From the NCBI RefSeq assembly GCF_030272615.1, contig NC_081406.1, positions 113,303,783 through 113,367,782 of the forward strand: 64,000 nucleotides of DNA, written 5' to 3'. Position 1 is the stretch's first letter; each line of letters opens with the position of its first letter. Of the stretch, positions 33,145-45,164 are shown in pieces. The notes under the pieces are model-generated. The model saw nothing but the letters and a program-made list of their open reading frames with translations. It was not told the origin of the DNA and did not search any database. A program made the position numbers and the translations under genes. Source of the stretch: Cryptomeria japonica (Eukaryota; Streptophyta; Pinopsida; Cupressales; Cupressaceae).

Positions 33145-33155
33145 CTCTGATACCA
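33145..33155 (-). other. Primer-binding site (tRNA-Met type)
   Basis: Minus strand TGGTATCAGAG next to TGATGAAAT, 2 bp from the LTR start at 33158. Confidence 0.85.
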
Positions 33156-33157
33156 AT

Positions 33158-34559
33158 TGATGAAATAGGACTGATTCTAGGAAGACAACTAAGAGGGGGG
33201 TGAATCAATTGTCACAAAATCTTACACATAAATTAATCATATTCTTAGATCTGATAAATAACCATGAAAGTATGAATCAATAACACAATATAAACAAACA
33301 TAACACCATGATTTTTGACGTGGAAAACCTGGTTAAGGGGAAAACAATGGTGGGAACCTACCCACAATATGATGATTCTTTGTTAGAAGTATATGAATAT
33401 TACAATGGTGAATGCACATGCATTTAGACACACTACCTAGAGCTCACTACTCGAAAAAAAGAAAGGATTACAACCCAGGCAAGATTCATTGTCTTATAAA
33501 CACATTCGTATCACATTGGGAAGATCATGAACTGAAAAATAGAATCTCCTAATGCCTGGTTATAGTTTTGGTTAAGCACAAATTCTTCTTCACTCTTCTT
33601 TGTCTCTGAAATATTAATATATTATTTACTCATACATTTGATTCTCATCCATGCACATCACCTCTCACCACACCACACTCAATTATAAAGATATTATATT
33701 TATTTATACACGACATCAACTTTTCACAAGGTCGGCTCAACACTCATTACCTAATTACAAAAATATAACCATACATGCTACAAAATCACATGCGAGCCAA
33801 GAAATGTTGGCTAAGATATAGCACAGACCCATATCACACGCCTCGAATGCGAAACACCTCCAAGAATTATGCATCAAACATCTGCAACATGCTACAAGCA
33901 TCTGGTCAGCCAAAACAATGAAGAACACTAACACACTAGAGAAAAGCATCAATTACATGCACAAAAATCAATACGGACCACCAACACAAAATAAACACGA
34001 TCTATTAACATCCACAAGCAGCATGAATTGCCACCACAACATCCACAACAACTCAAATTACTAGAATCACATCATCATTATACCAAACTTCAAGAACATT
34101 AATTGCAATGATTGTCAACTTGGAAAAAGAAATTGTGGAGCTCCAAACCATGAACCACTTGAGTTGAAGACACACATCAATGTCCCAAACATTCTTCCAA
34201 ATCTACAGATTAAGATATTAAAATGCAAAGCAATGTAGATCAAATTACTGACACTCTATCACCATTGAACACCTAAAAAACCAGCCACAACATAGATAAA
34301 TATAATTCACTCAAATCTTCATGCGGGCCTTTGAAAATTGCACTGTTCATCATCTACAAACAATCCTCTACAATTCCTTTAATCTGCAAACTCTGATCGT
34401 CAACATGCTAAACAAAATCACTAACTAAACATCACTGCAACACTGTCATAGAAATAGAAATATGTTGACATCAATGACAACACATCTCTCGGATATCCCT
34501 TAAGCACATATTTGCAGCAACTTACAACAATCTCCAACAATCTCCTCAAACATCCAACA
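33158..34559 (-). repeat. Probable 5' LTR of the gag-protease remnant
   Basis: Plus-strand start TGATGAAATAGGACTG, with the G-rich tract at 33194-33199 and the ACGTGGAAAACCTGG block at 33319-33333. The right end is taken as CATCCAACA at 34559, but an alternative (CTCCAACA at 34539) exists. It does not align with the LTR-like end at 32060, so the two are not a matched pair. Confidence 0.5.
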
Positions 34560-37250
34560 CTCTTATCATTTTTTAGTGTGATTTGTTTGGACACTAACAT
34601 GTAGAGAAAACATCCATATGCTGAGCTAGAGTCTCATTTTTTTTATTGTTCAAAGGTCATTTTTGAGAATTTTACCACTTGTCACCTATTGACGATAGTG
34701 AAAAAGGCTCACTTGGAAATTTATAAGAGCTTGATGACCCTTATTTCCTACCTATTCTCTCCTTTTAAATATATCTTTTCACTCTCCACAATCTCTTTTA
34801 GATGTTCTTATAAAACTTCTAGAATTTTCTCTCGCTTTCTCTTGCCTTTCACAACTCTCTTTGTCTAGCTTGCAAACTCTCTCCAATTCACTACTATAGT
34901 CTCAAGCTCTCACTAGTCTTTGCAACTCTCTTGGTTTTGTTAGGCCCATCTAATAACATCTTTCTAAATTTATCTTATTTCTTTGAGCATTCTATGTATA
35001 TTTATCATTATGCCTATTTATATTTTGATCTCTCTATTTATTTGGTTGTTATGGAGGTAGAAACATTGAAATAGGGTCTTGACTGAGGCAAGTCCCCAAA
35101 TAGCCCCAAACAATTTTACTCTTCTTTACGTGTGTAGTTTTCTTGGAGATGTTCAATGATAAAAAGGTTTTCTCATTGGTCAAAACATACAGTTTGTTTT
35201 TTATGTTTTCTATGAATCTTGCTATAATGGTTTGTATGAGACTATAATGCATTGTGTAAGCATCTATATGTTGTGTTGTTTTTCTTGGCCAAGACGCTCA
35301 AATTTGGACCAAAAAATCTTTGTTCTATGTACTTTCTATTTTTAAAATTTAAAATATTATTTTATTTATTTATAATTAGATATTCTCACTAGCTAAAGAT
35401 ATTTGAACTTATATAGCAAAATCGGCTCTCAAAGGAACATAGTTTTCCTTTTGTAGAGTCACATTTCTTCCATTAAACTTTGGTGAACTCGACGTGAACA
35501 CTATTTCTACATTGTTTTGGTTCATCACATTGTGTTGAACCCTATGTTGTTGATATTTTTTATTATTATTATTTTGAAGGCATTCTTTATTATTTTGACA
35601 AGAAATCTTAATACTTGAAAAAAAATCAAATTACACTTTTTTCCTTCTACATTTGTTTCAAAGCACTACCCCAAATCACATTCCATGTCATCAAAAGGAA
35701 TATACAATAGCCTTTAACCAACTTGTTTATATCTCTCTTTAAAATAAAATTTCTATTTTCTTTCCTTCTATACCTTTTTAGCTCTGTTAACAAACTTTAA
35801 GTTCTTTTACAAGTGTCTCCTTTCTTATTATTCTTTGTTGACGCCTTTCCTAAAATTCCTTCTACTTGTGATGATAATTTGTTGCAATAGGATGAAATTA
35901 TTGGTAGTTATATTAATAAAAATATTTTCTCTCTTCATTCTAATGTACTATCTTTTAGAGATGACACATTTGTGAATGATGAATCGTGCATCTAACCTCT
36001 AATCCCCCATAGGTCAATATTAAGCATATTCCATCAAACTTTTCTTCAAATAATTTTTCTAACATTCTGTTGTTCACCAAAAGTGATAACCCAAGTATAC
36101 CTGCAAATCTATCTATGAGATAGCCAATCTCAATCAATGAAACACCTCAGGGCTTGGACAACATGACAAGGACATGAATCCTTCTACTCTTCAGGCTCTG
36201 CAAAACCTAGGCGAGTATACCTTTGATGCATTTAATCAGACCTATTACACACAAGACTACATCAATCAAAAGCAGATGGATCTCAAAAGGTTCAAAAACT
36301 AAGAGATAACTGCAGATGGGCTAGATCCACACTTGTAACTCAACATTTTGAATCATGAGATGGAGGGACACTTCCACATAACATAAAATATAAAAAGATA
36401 TTCTGATTTTTTATTTTTAAATGGTGTTTTGACAACCTTTAAATATTACAAGAGACCAGTGCCTTATCCAGGCCACAGAGTCATGCATAAAACTGGAAGA
36501 GAAATCTCAGATGCAAGTTCTTTTCAACATTAAATTTTCATGTATCAATGCCTTACATTAATACAATCCTCTGCTCTGTCACAAAACCATACTTATATGT
36601 AGATATCCAATATGCATTCAAAATCATTAATGCTAGGTTTTAGGATTTAAATCCTTCCTTGAAGAATACCCAAAAGACAACATTACACTCTTAGAGGAAT
36701 CTAAAAGAGACAACTCAAATTATCCTTGATAATATGAAATTATATGAATCTGAGTACATTTTGGAGACAATTTCATGGAAACTCACACATGTCTTGCATA
36801 TGTGTGAACCTGCAAACTGAAACTAAACCTACAGTAAAGACAACACTGAAAACATAGACGAACACACTGTCATTTGCATTGATAAAAGGATGCCATCACT
36901 GGAACCTGCAATTTTGGATTTCTCCCTTGGACCAAATCTCTCAAAAACTGGAACCCCTACAACTGAGAAGAATTGGGAATAAAAAGAGGAGGGAAGAAAA
37001 TCAAATCTGCAACTGAAAATATCAAATATCTTCTCTCTAATTGAATTTTACTCCTAGCCAAACTGCTTCCAAAATATCCCAAATTTGTCAAAATTAACTT
37101 CATAATCAGATTCCTCATTCCGAGAGCTTTCCGAAAATATATAACACTTTATACCTTGGCCAAAAATTGAGTCCTGGGCGAATTAATTCCCCAATGTGCA
37201 CCATCATTTAAATTTTTCATTTATTAATATAGTTTAAACTATATAATAAA
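34560..37250. other. AT-rich region without genes
   Basis: Nothing recognised on either strand. 34740-34930 is TC-rich with a TATA-like TTTAAATATATC. Longest ORFs are about 60 codons with no similarity. Probably old TE or intergenic DNA. Confidence 0.4.
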
Positions 37251-37284
37251 CAATTTTAATTTTAATTTTTTGCCTCTGATGTGC

Positions 37285-38790
37285 TCTGACGCCTTGCCAC
37301 GTGGTGGCCTCCAATTAGTTGATGGGGTCCACTGGGTGCCACCTGGGACGACACCTCATCACCGCCACATGTTCGCTTTCTCATCTGTCACTTGGCCCCC
37401 ACATGTACACCAACTGTGTGCCACGTCACTGCCACCTCACCAAGACCTTCCTACTGGACATCTGATTGTACCCACCACCTGGCTTTCACAACTTCGCGGG
37501 GTGTAACTCGTGTGCATCTTCCTTTCGCGAAATAGCGTGAGCCGTTGATCTCTCTCGAACTTGCTCACTCGTTAACCCAACCTTCCTCTGCAAAATTTTG
37601 CTTGTCTGCCTCGGGAAGTGTGCCCGCATGGGATCCACTTGGTCGCCGCTTAGTCATTTCCTCTGTCACCTCGGGATCCGTGCTCGCACGTGGGCCCACA
37701 TTCGGCACCCATATGCACCATCCGTCAAAAGCCTTTATGGCCTAGACATATTACTACAGTAAAGATTTGCATATAAACATAAAAAAAAAACACTTCCCAG
37801 TGCATGTGGGATAATGCGATTAAGCCTGGAGCTGCCCTTTTGGAGCTCTTTCCTTGGGTTTTAATGGCACCAAATGCATATACTTGAAACTTAATTTTTT
37901 TGCCTCCTTCAATACGCAATCTGCCATTTACATTTGTTAAATCTCATGTGGAGGGAGGATGTGATTGCTGTTCACATTTGTTTTAAATTACTCCAGGTCT
38001 ATTCAAGACCACGTAAGGGAGGGGGAGACTGCCTTTGCCTTGAGACATGTTCCAACACCCAGCACACAGAGGATCACTGCTACTAATTTTTTGTTTAAAC
38101 AAATACCTCATCCACCACGCACAGAGAAGACTTGGCAATTTGTTTGCTATATCTTTTAAAACTAATTACTTGCTACTTCCACGCAATAGGGGGGTTTATG
38201 GCTTTTAGCAGCCAATTGCATTTGCTTGAATGTATTTTGTGCCTTCCCCATACTTCGCATTCTACTAAAGCATTATTTTAAGTTTATTGTGGCTGCTGCT
38301 GTTCAACGCCATCCATCATCTGCCATCCATTGCCAGCAGAGAAAGAGAAGGGGGAGGCATGTGAGGAAGAAATCACTGCTGGAGCACTCCAAACACCACA
38401 CTAAACTCCATGCACACTGCATTCTTCAATAGACTCCAGCTGCTACTTTACCTTCCTTGTCACGCAAAGAGGGGAGTCATGCCAATTGCTATATGAATTT
38501 AGTTTTGAAGTTTATCCCCATTTCACAGGCCACGTGAAGGAAGGAATGCCAAAATTGCATTGGCTAGAAACATCAACACCTTTCTAAACTCCACAGTAGA
38601 GGGAAAATTTGCCAAGTTCACTTGCCAAGTGCACTTGCTGTAGCTTGATGGCTTCTATAGCCTCTTCACTAGCCATCACGTGAGAGGAGGCCAGCAATGG
38701 TTTTCTATTGCTATGCTTCTTTTCTTAACAATTTTACATTGCCAATTCACAAACCACGTGAGCTTAGATAGATGGCTATACACCAGCCAA
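37285..38790. repeat. Degenerate repeats carrying CACGTG (G-box) words
   Basis: GC-richer than the surroundings. CACGTG or close variants recur at about 37299, 37407, 37688, 38009, 38531, 38678 and 38756, often followed by GAGAGGAGG-like and TGCCAATTGC-like words 15-30 bp later (clear at 38457-38491, 38530-38562 and 38677-38700). This suggests an ancient tandem repeat. No gene is visible. Confidence 0.45.
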
Positions 38791-38799
38791 TTTGCATTT

Positions 38800-39070
38800 T
38801 CATACTTTTTGTTTATGGCAGCCTTTGGTATGTAATCGTCCAAAATCATTACATGCGGCAGAGAGGGTGAGATCAATGCGAGCATTATCCAGGATTTCAA
38901 GCTTTGTAATAACATCATCACGAAGGTCAATGGCTGCTTCTATCTTATCTTTATCAACCAATTCCCACACTCCTCCATTGCTTACATCTAGCATGCAAAA
39001 TACCTTGGCTGTATAGATCAAGAGAGACATTCCCATTTTTGCATTATCCTCTGGTGGGAAACATATAAGT
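38800..39070 (-). pseudogene. Exon-like fragment of unknown origin
   Basis: The minus strand has a possible acceptor (TTTCCCACCAG) followed by about 77 coherent codons: DNAKMGMSLLIYTAKVFCML, GGVWELVDKDKIEAAIDLRD, DDVITKLEILDNARIDLTLS. It stops at 38800. I do not recognise the protein. It could be a captured host exon or part of a TE. The reading frame upstream is not convincing. Confidence 0.3.
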
Positions 39071-39229
39071 ATTTGACTCCAACAATGGACGTCAACATTA
39101 CTATAGAAATGCTTATAAAGCCAAGTCACCAATAAAATAACAATGCACAGGCAAGACCCAGGTCGGGCCCCAAAGTGGGTCCGACTAAATTTTTTTTTGT
39201 TTTCATGCAACTAACCTTCAGAATGCTTC

Positions 39230-40330
39230 AGGAACCTCAAACACACCTCTGGAAATGATCGGCATTGCTTTCATATCATTAATCTGCATTTTACAACCTT
39301 CAGGCAATTACGCCACAATTTTCGCATTTAGTCGCGAAGACGTAATTTTCAAACCTGTCAAAACACCTTTCTGGAGCTCGCCATCTGACAGGCGTGTACT
39401 CTGATATACAAGGATGAATTCTACCAAATGGTTTCTCAAGACAAGTCTCGAGAAAAGAGTTATTAATTTTTGAAAATGTCCAACTAGCTTTGTCGACACT
39501 GTGGACCTAATGAAGTCAATGTCCTGGCAACACATGATGCCTTTCTCAAAAATATCAAATGACCTCTGTAGGCCCTCAAATTTGAAACATAGGTACCTTG
39601 TAGTACATATTAAATCTTTGAATCCTCAGTTTGACCACCAGACTGACAGGATGCAAACGGTGCACTCACCAAAATGGCTACATTAACTGATATAACACTG
39701 GAGTGCGGATAACTGAAAATGATGGCAAAATGAGCTCTTTTGAAAACCGATCAAACGGATTGATAAAGACTTGAAATTTGAAATGTAGCTCACCATTTAT
39801 ACCAACATTATCTTGGAAAAAACATTCTGACATGACGCTTACTGAGGCAACTTTTACACTTATGCGAAACAGGGCTCCGACTAGCTGTCGAAACAGGGAC
39901 TTGCCAAAACATACAAACTGCAAACGGATTCGGCTTTGAAGACTGAGCAAATGGATTCGTCGAGAATTGAAATTTTGCAGGGTAACTCACTTTTATGCAT
40001 ATAATTTAATTCATTTTGAATTTCTCCATGACGATCAACAGGGAAAAAGATGTAATCGCTCAAAGTAGGCTAATCAATAAAAACTGCATTTGTGCCTAAA
40101 ATGCACTTTCAGCTCACCCCTCAAACTGGGTACCTCATAAACTTCTCCAAATTGAATTATGAAAGTTGCACATCACTGAATAGGCCAAATGAAAGGTGTG
40201 GGACATGAATCCCGAGTCTTACCCCCTGAAAATCAATCAGCTCCATTTACCCTCTCGCAAACTAGGCCATTCAAACTGACTTATTTAGGTGCCTTTCTGA
40301 CATACTGAGCAAAATTTTGAAATAGGCCTA
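39230..40330 (-). repeat. Degenerate repeats starting GTGAG
   Basis: On the minus strand, stretches of about 120-200 bp begin GTGAG(C/T)T near 40118, 39990, 39794 and 39670. The second and third share the course GTGAGYTACMYTKCAAAWTTYAA. Several ORFs overlap here (39308-39535, 39678-39950, 39881-40063), but they lie in different frames and look like by-products of the repeat. Confidence 0.35.
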
Positions 40331-40756
40331 CAAACTTTGACTCAATTTTAAATACTCCCAACACATTCAAATTGAATCTATTAATTATATTTTGTCTCTA
40401 CTACCCTTTAAAGACCTAAGAGACCAATTATTCATGTTACTCCAACTAATCCATTACTAAAAGAGGTAGTATGTGTTTGTGGTATCGCTTTTATAAGTCA
40501 TACATAAGATTCTTTCTTGAAGTTTTCTCAGTCTATCACTTCTGAAGTGCATGATGCTCCTCATTGTAAAACAATAGATCATAACATCAGAAAAATAAAC
40601 AAAACATTAATAATCCAACATCTCTTCCACCTATTCAACCTATTATTCCATATGGTTCTAATCACCTTTCTCAATCCTAAGAAAAATATGATCTTATTCA
40701 ACAACTTTTTGTTAACCCTACTAAGATCTCTCCTCGGGATCTTCTTCAAAATTTTG

Positions 40757-41135
40757 GTTTTGTTAATAAAACTAAGCTTGCATGCATTGTATCAGAAAAT
40801 GGTCATTGATATTGGGAGTTTGTTTCTTTGTTTGACTCCAGCTTGGATTTCATGGTCGGCTTATTCCTTTTCTTGGATTGAAGTTGACAAGTCTATTTGA
40901 CTTTTACGTTAATTTGATGTTTTCTAGTTGCTAGATTTATGATATCAATGGGAATAAGTGTATCATCCGAACCAAACAGGATGTGACAGGGCCATCTATA
41001 TGGATGGAATTTGAGTGTGCAAGATGCATATTCATCTAGAGAAATCTAGAATTATAATACCATTATTATCATCGATATATAATCCTTGACGTCTCTTCCT
41101 TGGTAACTCCACTATTTGTCTTCTACAATCTTGTA
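40757..41135. repeat. Dispersed repeat R, copy 1 (partial)
   Basis: Aligns with copies at 41136-41805 and 45165-45835 from AAGCTTGCATGCATTGTATC to CTTCTACAATCTTGTATT. It stands directly before copy 2, so the two form a head-to-tail pair. It lacks the second half of the unit. Confidence 0.7.
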
Positions 41136-41805
41136 TTTGTTTTAAAAGACAAAATAGCGATAAAACCAAGCTTGCATGCATTGTATCAGAAAGTGGTCAT
41201 TGATATTGGGAATTCTTTTCTTTGTTTGATTGCAGCTTGGATTTCATGGTCCGCTTATTCCTTTTCTTGGATTGAAGTTGACAAGTCTATCTGACTTCTA
41301 CGATAATTTGATGTTTTCTAGTCGCTCAATTTATGAAATCACTAGATTTATGATATCAATGGAATAAGTGACAGGATGTGACAAGGCCATCTATATGAAT
41401 GGAATTTGAGTGTGCAAGATGCATATTCATCTAGAGAAATCTAGAATTATAATACCATTATTATCATCGATATATAATCCTTGACGTCTCTTCCTTGGTA
41501 ACTCCACTATTTGTCTTCTACAATCTTGTATTTCGGAAAAGAAAAACACAGTACCGTGCGTGTCTCAGCTTGGTCGAATCTCTTAGACGACTCGATAAAA
41601 CTTTTTATTATTTCATGACGGAATGTGTAACCATTTACCCAAAATATCTACAAACTGGTCGAATGATACGGTAATAACTATGCCGAGGGGAAAATCCAAA
41701 AGGCTATTGATCGTAAATAGAAATAGCTGAATCAGACATCGTACCAAGAAATGTTGATAGGTTTAGAATATATTTTCTCCACCTAAATTTTTTTAAGTCA
41801 AGTCA
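41136..41805. repeat. Dispersed repeat R, copy 2
   Basis: About 670 bp, nearly identical to 45165-45835. Starts TTTGTTTTAAAAGACAAAAT and ends TATATTTTCTCCACCTAAA. Not flanked by a PBS or purine tract that would make it an LTR. Confidence 0.75.
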
Positions 41806-44240
41806 AGTTCAAGTATTGAAGCTGGCATTCATGATCAATTTTTTTTTTAGACATTCTACATTAAACCCTGAAATCCTTATGTGAAGGGAAATAAAACTTT
41901 ATCAAGATAAACATTGTGGTTTGAAGAATTGCATTTCAAATTCAACCTTTCTCTCAAAAGGAAAGTATTTTATTATAGTCTTTCATCATATTTGTCAAAT
42001 CAATTTCATGGTTAATTCCCAAACTAGGGTTTGACCTAAGGCAAACCCCTATTCCCAACATATTTCCATTTCTTTTTGTGTGTACGAAATAGGCGCAAAG
42101 CCATACTCTTTAAATCTGGTAGAGTTGATAGTGACGAATAGGTTGAGCTTTCGATGATGGAAAATTTAGAGGACTAGGGTGAATTTGTATTACCTGGTCT
42201 CAAAAAATCAAGCTGAACTTCTAAGAACAAGTTCGAGACATCTTCTTTTGCCTAGATCCATGTTTGTGGCTTAGTGGGATATATGTCTGTTTGCAATGAT
42301 TTACTTCAATAATTTATTGTTTTTCTCTAATCTATAATTATAAATCAAATTGAACTTAGAAAAGAGGAAACCTTAATCGTAGCTGAATCTAATCCGACTT
42401 CAGCCATTTCCTTATTTGGATTGAGGCTAGATCTATTAGGTTCACCCTTCTTTTCACCTTATTTTGGTTGATTTGGATTATTAATGGTTTTATTACCTGA
42501 ATTGACCCTAATTCCAAATTACACCACTACAACAACCTGTTCAAACTTTTATGTCAAGTTGCCTAACTTTGATTTTCTAATTTTTCATTGTCACTTAAGG
42601 GCCTACTTTTGAGCCTCATGATCTTGCACACACCCAAAACTTTATGTTCAAATATGCCTTTGAATATAATTTAATATACTTAAAACGTGAAATATTGTAG
42701 TCAATCTATTGTAATTGTTTTCTTTGTTATTTACATCTCTCTAGATTTTAAAACCTTCACTTTCATCTTAAAAACATATAACATAAATATAATTCAAGCT
42801 AAAAATTTATGTTTAAAGATAATTTTGAGTTCAAATATATCCTAAAATATAATGTAATTTACTTTGAACATAAAGCATTGTAGTCAACCTATTGCATTTT
42901 TTTCCTTTTTTGTTATTCATTTGTATTTACTTGTTAGTATCATATAAGATAAACTTAAATTCTAATATTATTAGAACATAACCCAAATACCATGAATTAA
43001 ATGAAATATAATTACTAAAATATATTATTTGATATATATTAATTTTATAAAATTATAGATAAAATATAATTCAATGTCTGATTAATATCATTAAGCTTCT
43101 ATCACCTTCAAAATTATATTACACAATGCAATAATACCCACTTTAAACAGTTGGCCCTTCACTCTATTTGAAATAACCTATCTATAACTAATATCTAATT
43201 GATACCATTAAGATTCATCACTTTCACAATTGTATTACATGATAAGATTGCACCCATTTGAAACATGTTTGGGACTTTCGCCCTGTTTGGAATAGCCTAC
43301 CTTATTAAAGAAGTCCATGAGTGTAAGGTTTAGTTGATAGTTCTCATGGATGGCTTAAGTTATTAGATAGGGGATATTACATTTTCTATACAGATATGGT
43401 TTTTAAAGCATCATCTTTGTACAATGAATGGAATTTCTTGGGTACAAGAAATCTCTTATGATCACAACCACTATAAATTGGATGTTTCATTCTCCAACAG
43501 CTTCAGTATAATGGCATGCAGAGCAGTCATGACAGTTCTATATTAATAAGAGAAGTAATTAGATCCAAGGACATGGTTCAAGTGATAAACCTCAGATTTA
43601 GTAGCAGAACCCAAGTTTGGTGCCCATTGGTGTAATAGCAAAGGACTAGAGGAGGAGAACTTTGAGCAGAGTATTTCTTTTTGCCAAATAGTATGACCAT
43701 GATTTGAAGCTTGTGTGGTTTAATTATTAGTGATATATGTGCTCTATTCTAACAACAGATGAAATTCCTTCTGGTTTGCTGGGTTGAATTCTCTTTGATA
43801 AATGTATGTTTGATTCTCTAAAATAAAACTACCAGAAAAAACCAACGGAAGCATATTGGATTCATTTGCAGAGTCCTTCACAGTTTTAGAGTAGTGAGAA
43901 AGAAGAAAATCTCTTAATGCGTATAGTAGTTACGAATCTTAATCATAAGATTTATTCTGATCATGGGTCACTTGGTGTGATTGAAATCTGTACACACTTT
44001 TTCCAAAACAAAACTGTTTTTAACATTATGAACTGTCAAGACAGATCTTTGAGAGATCCCATAACCAACTGAATTACAGTGCCTTACATGAACCAAAACA
44101 ATAAGACCATTAATTACTCTAGAAAAGGCATTACAGAAACTGTAAATTTCTGTCCATTTTTCTATCTGAGTCAATGGTTACGGAAACCATTGTCGGAATC
44201 TATTTGTATTCATTTAGATAAGTTTAAATAGCATATTCTA
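41806..44240. repeat. AT-rich region with local tandem duplications
   Basis: No genes. Two old head-to-tail duplications are visible: about 42641-42745 with 42824-42930 (period about 182 bp) and 43076-43181 with 43192-43300 (period about 116 bp). A third (period about 212 bp) covers 44121-44560. The rest is plain AT-rich sequence. Confidence 0.5.
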
Positions 44241-44243
44241 AGA

Positions 44244-44308
44244 TTTGATTTGTTTAGAAGATTTATCTAAATTCATATAAAATTTTTCAATCGTCTAAAC
44301 AAATCAAA
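44244..44308. repeat. Hairpin 1 (inverted repeat)
   Basis: 15-bp perfect arms TTTGATTTGTTTAGA (44244-44258) and its complement (44294-44308) around a 35-base loop. Weaker pairing extends outward. It belongs to the same 212-bp duplicated unit as hairpin 2. Confidence 0.7.
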
Positions 44309-44456
44309 ATTTAAATATACAATAACAAATCTAGAAAAATCATTACAGAAACTGTAAATTTATGTCAATTCTTCTCTCTGCGTCATGCATCATGGTTATA
44401 GCAACTATTATTGAAACCTTACAATATTTATATTATTTCTATACCATTAGACAAAC

Positions 44457-44564
44457 TTAAACAGGACATTCTAAATTTTGATTTGTTTAAATGATTTATC
44501 CAAATTCACATCAATTTTTTTTCCAATCACCTAAACAAATCAAAACTTAGAATACACTGTTTAA
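44457..44564. mobile_element. Foldback or MITE-like hairpin 2
   Basis: Arms of about 33 bp (44457-44489 and 44532-44564) are complementary apart from a few mismatches, starting TTAAACAG at each outer end, with a 42-base loop. Size and shape suit a foldback MITE or a stem-loop. It lies just past the stop of the 126-codon ORF (44577). Target duplications are not evident. Confidence 0.45.
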
Positions 44565-44576
44565 ACCAAAAATATT

Positions 44577-44957
44577 TCACTCTGGTATAAGTAAGAGCAC
44601 AGGCTCCCACCTCCATTTGTGTCTGGGTACAAGTGGTGGTCTATAGTTTTTTCTTTCTGGACGATTAGGGGAACGAGGGTTACTTGGACTAATTTCCTCT
44701 GAAACGCAATCTGGTTTCTTCAAACTTCGATGCTTAGAAGAACGAAAGGGATATGCCCTTGGATGGGAAGCCAAATGACCATAAAGGGTGTTAGAGGGGT
44801 TTCCCTTAAATCCCAAAAGAGCAGCGTTTGACTTGACTGTGGCCAAATTACATGCTGAGAATTTGATGAGACAGTCTGAGAATGTCTGCCTACTTGACCC
44901 ATTTTTTGTTGCAGATACCATGGCCGATTTTCCTTTGTCCCGTTGCTCCATCATCAT
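44577..44957 (-). CDS. Hypothetical 126-codon protein
   Basis: From ATG 44957 (three Met in a row, MMMEQRDKGKSAMV) to a stop at 44577. The N-terminal half is Ser/Lys-rich (KSNAALLGFKGNPSNTLYGH), the C-terminal half Pro/Arg-rich (SNPRSPNRPERKNYRPPLVP) and ends KWRWEPVLLLIPE. No signal peptide, membrane segment or known domain is seen. It is the only ORF in the window that looks like a non-TE gene, but nothing proves expression. Repeat R copy 3 lies 208 bp upstream and a hairpin just downstream. Confidence 0.35.
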   Translation of the reverse strand: MMMEQRDKGKSAMVSATKNGSSRQTFSDCLIKFSACNLATVKSNAALLGFKGNPSNTLYGHLASHPRAYPFRSSKHRSLKKPDCVSEEISPSNPRSPNRPERKNYRPPLVPRHKWRWEPVLLLIPE

Positions 44958-45164
44958 TTTCTCCCTAATGAATTTCACGCACAAGACGCCTCAGAAGAGA
45001 ATTTTGAACAGACCATGGAGATTTCGATATTGGCTATGTCTTCATCCTTGGTTTCTCATTCAGTTATATATGTTTTGCAGAGGGAATGAGAAATCACTAT
45101 GCAAAACGAGATCTTTTCCTAGCTTTTGCAGCCCACGACTTAGTTCTTCAATGTTGGGTTTGGA

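Noticed and set aside
33158-34559. Matched LTR pair with 30660-32060
   Set aside because: The two sequences share only a 16-base word (ATGTTGACATCAATGA); no overall alignment.
37270-37745. Plus-strand ORFs in the GC-rich stretch as a gene
   Set aside because: Short, overlapping and without domain or start context; composition follows the local GC-rich repeat.
39308-40063. Overlapping minus-strand ORFs that look like exons
   Set aside because: Frames change within the GTGAG-led repeats, parts of the ORFs resemble one another, and no domain is recognisable, so I treat them as repeat by-products.
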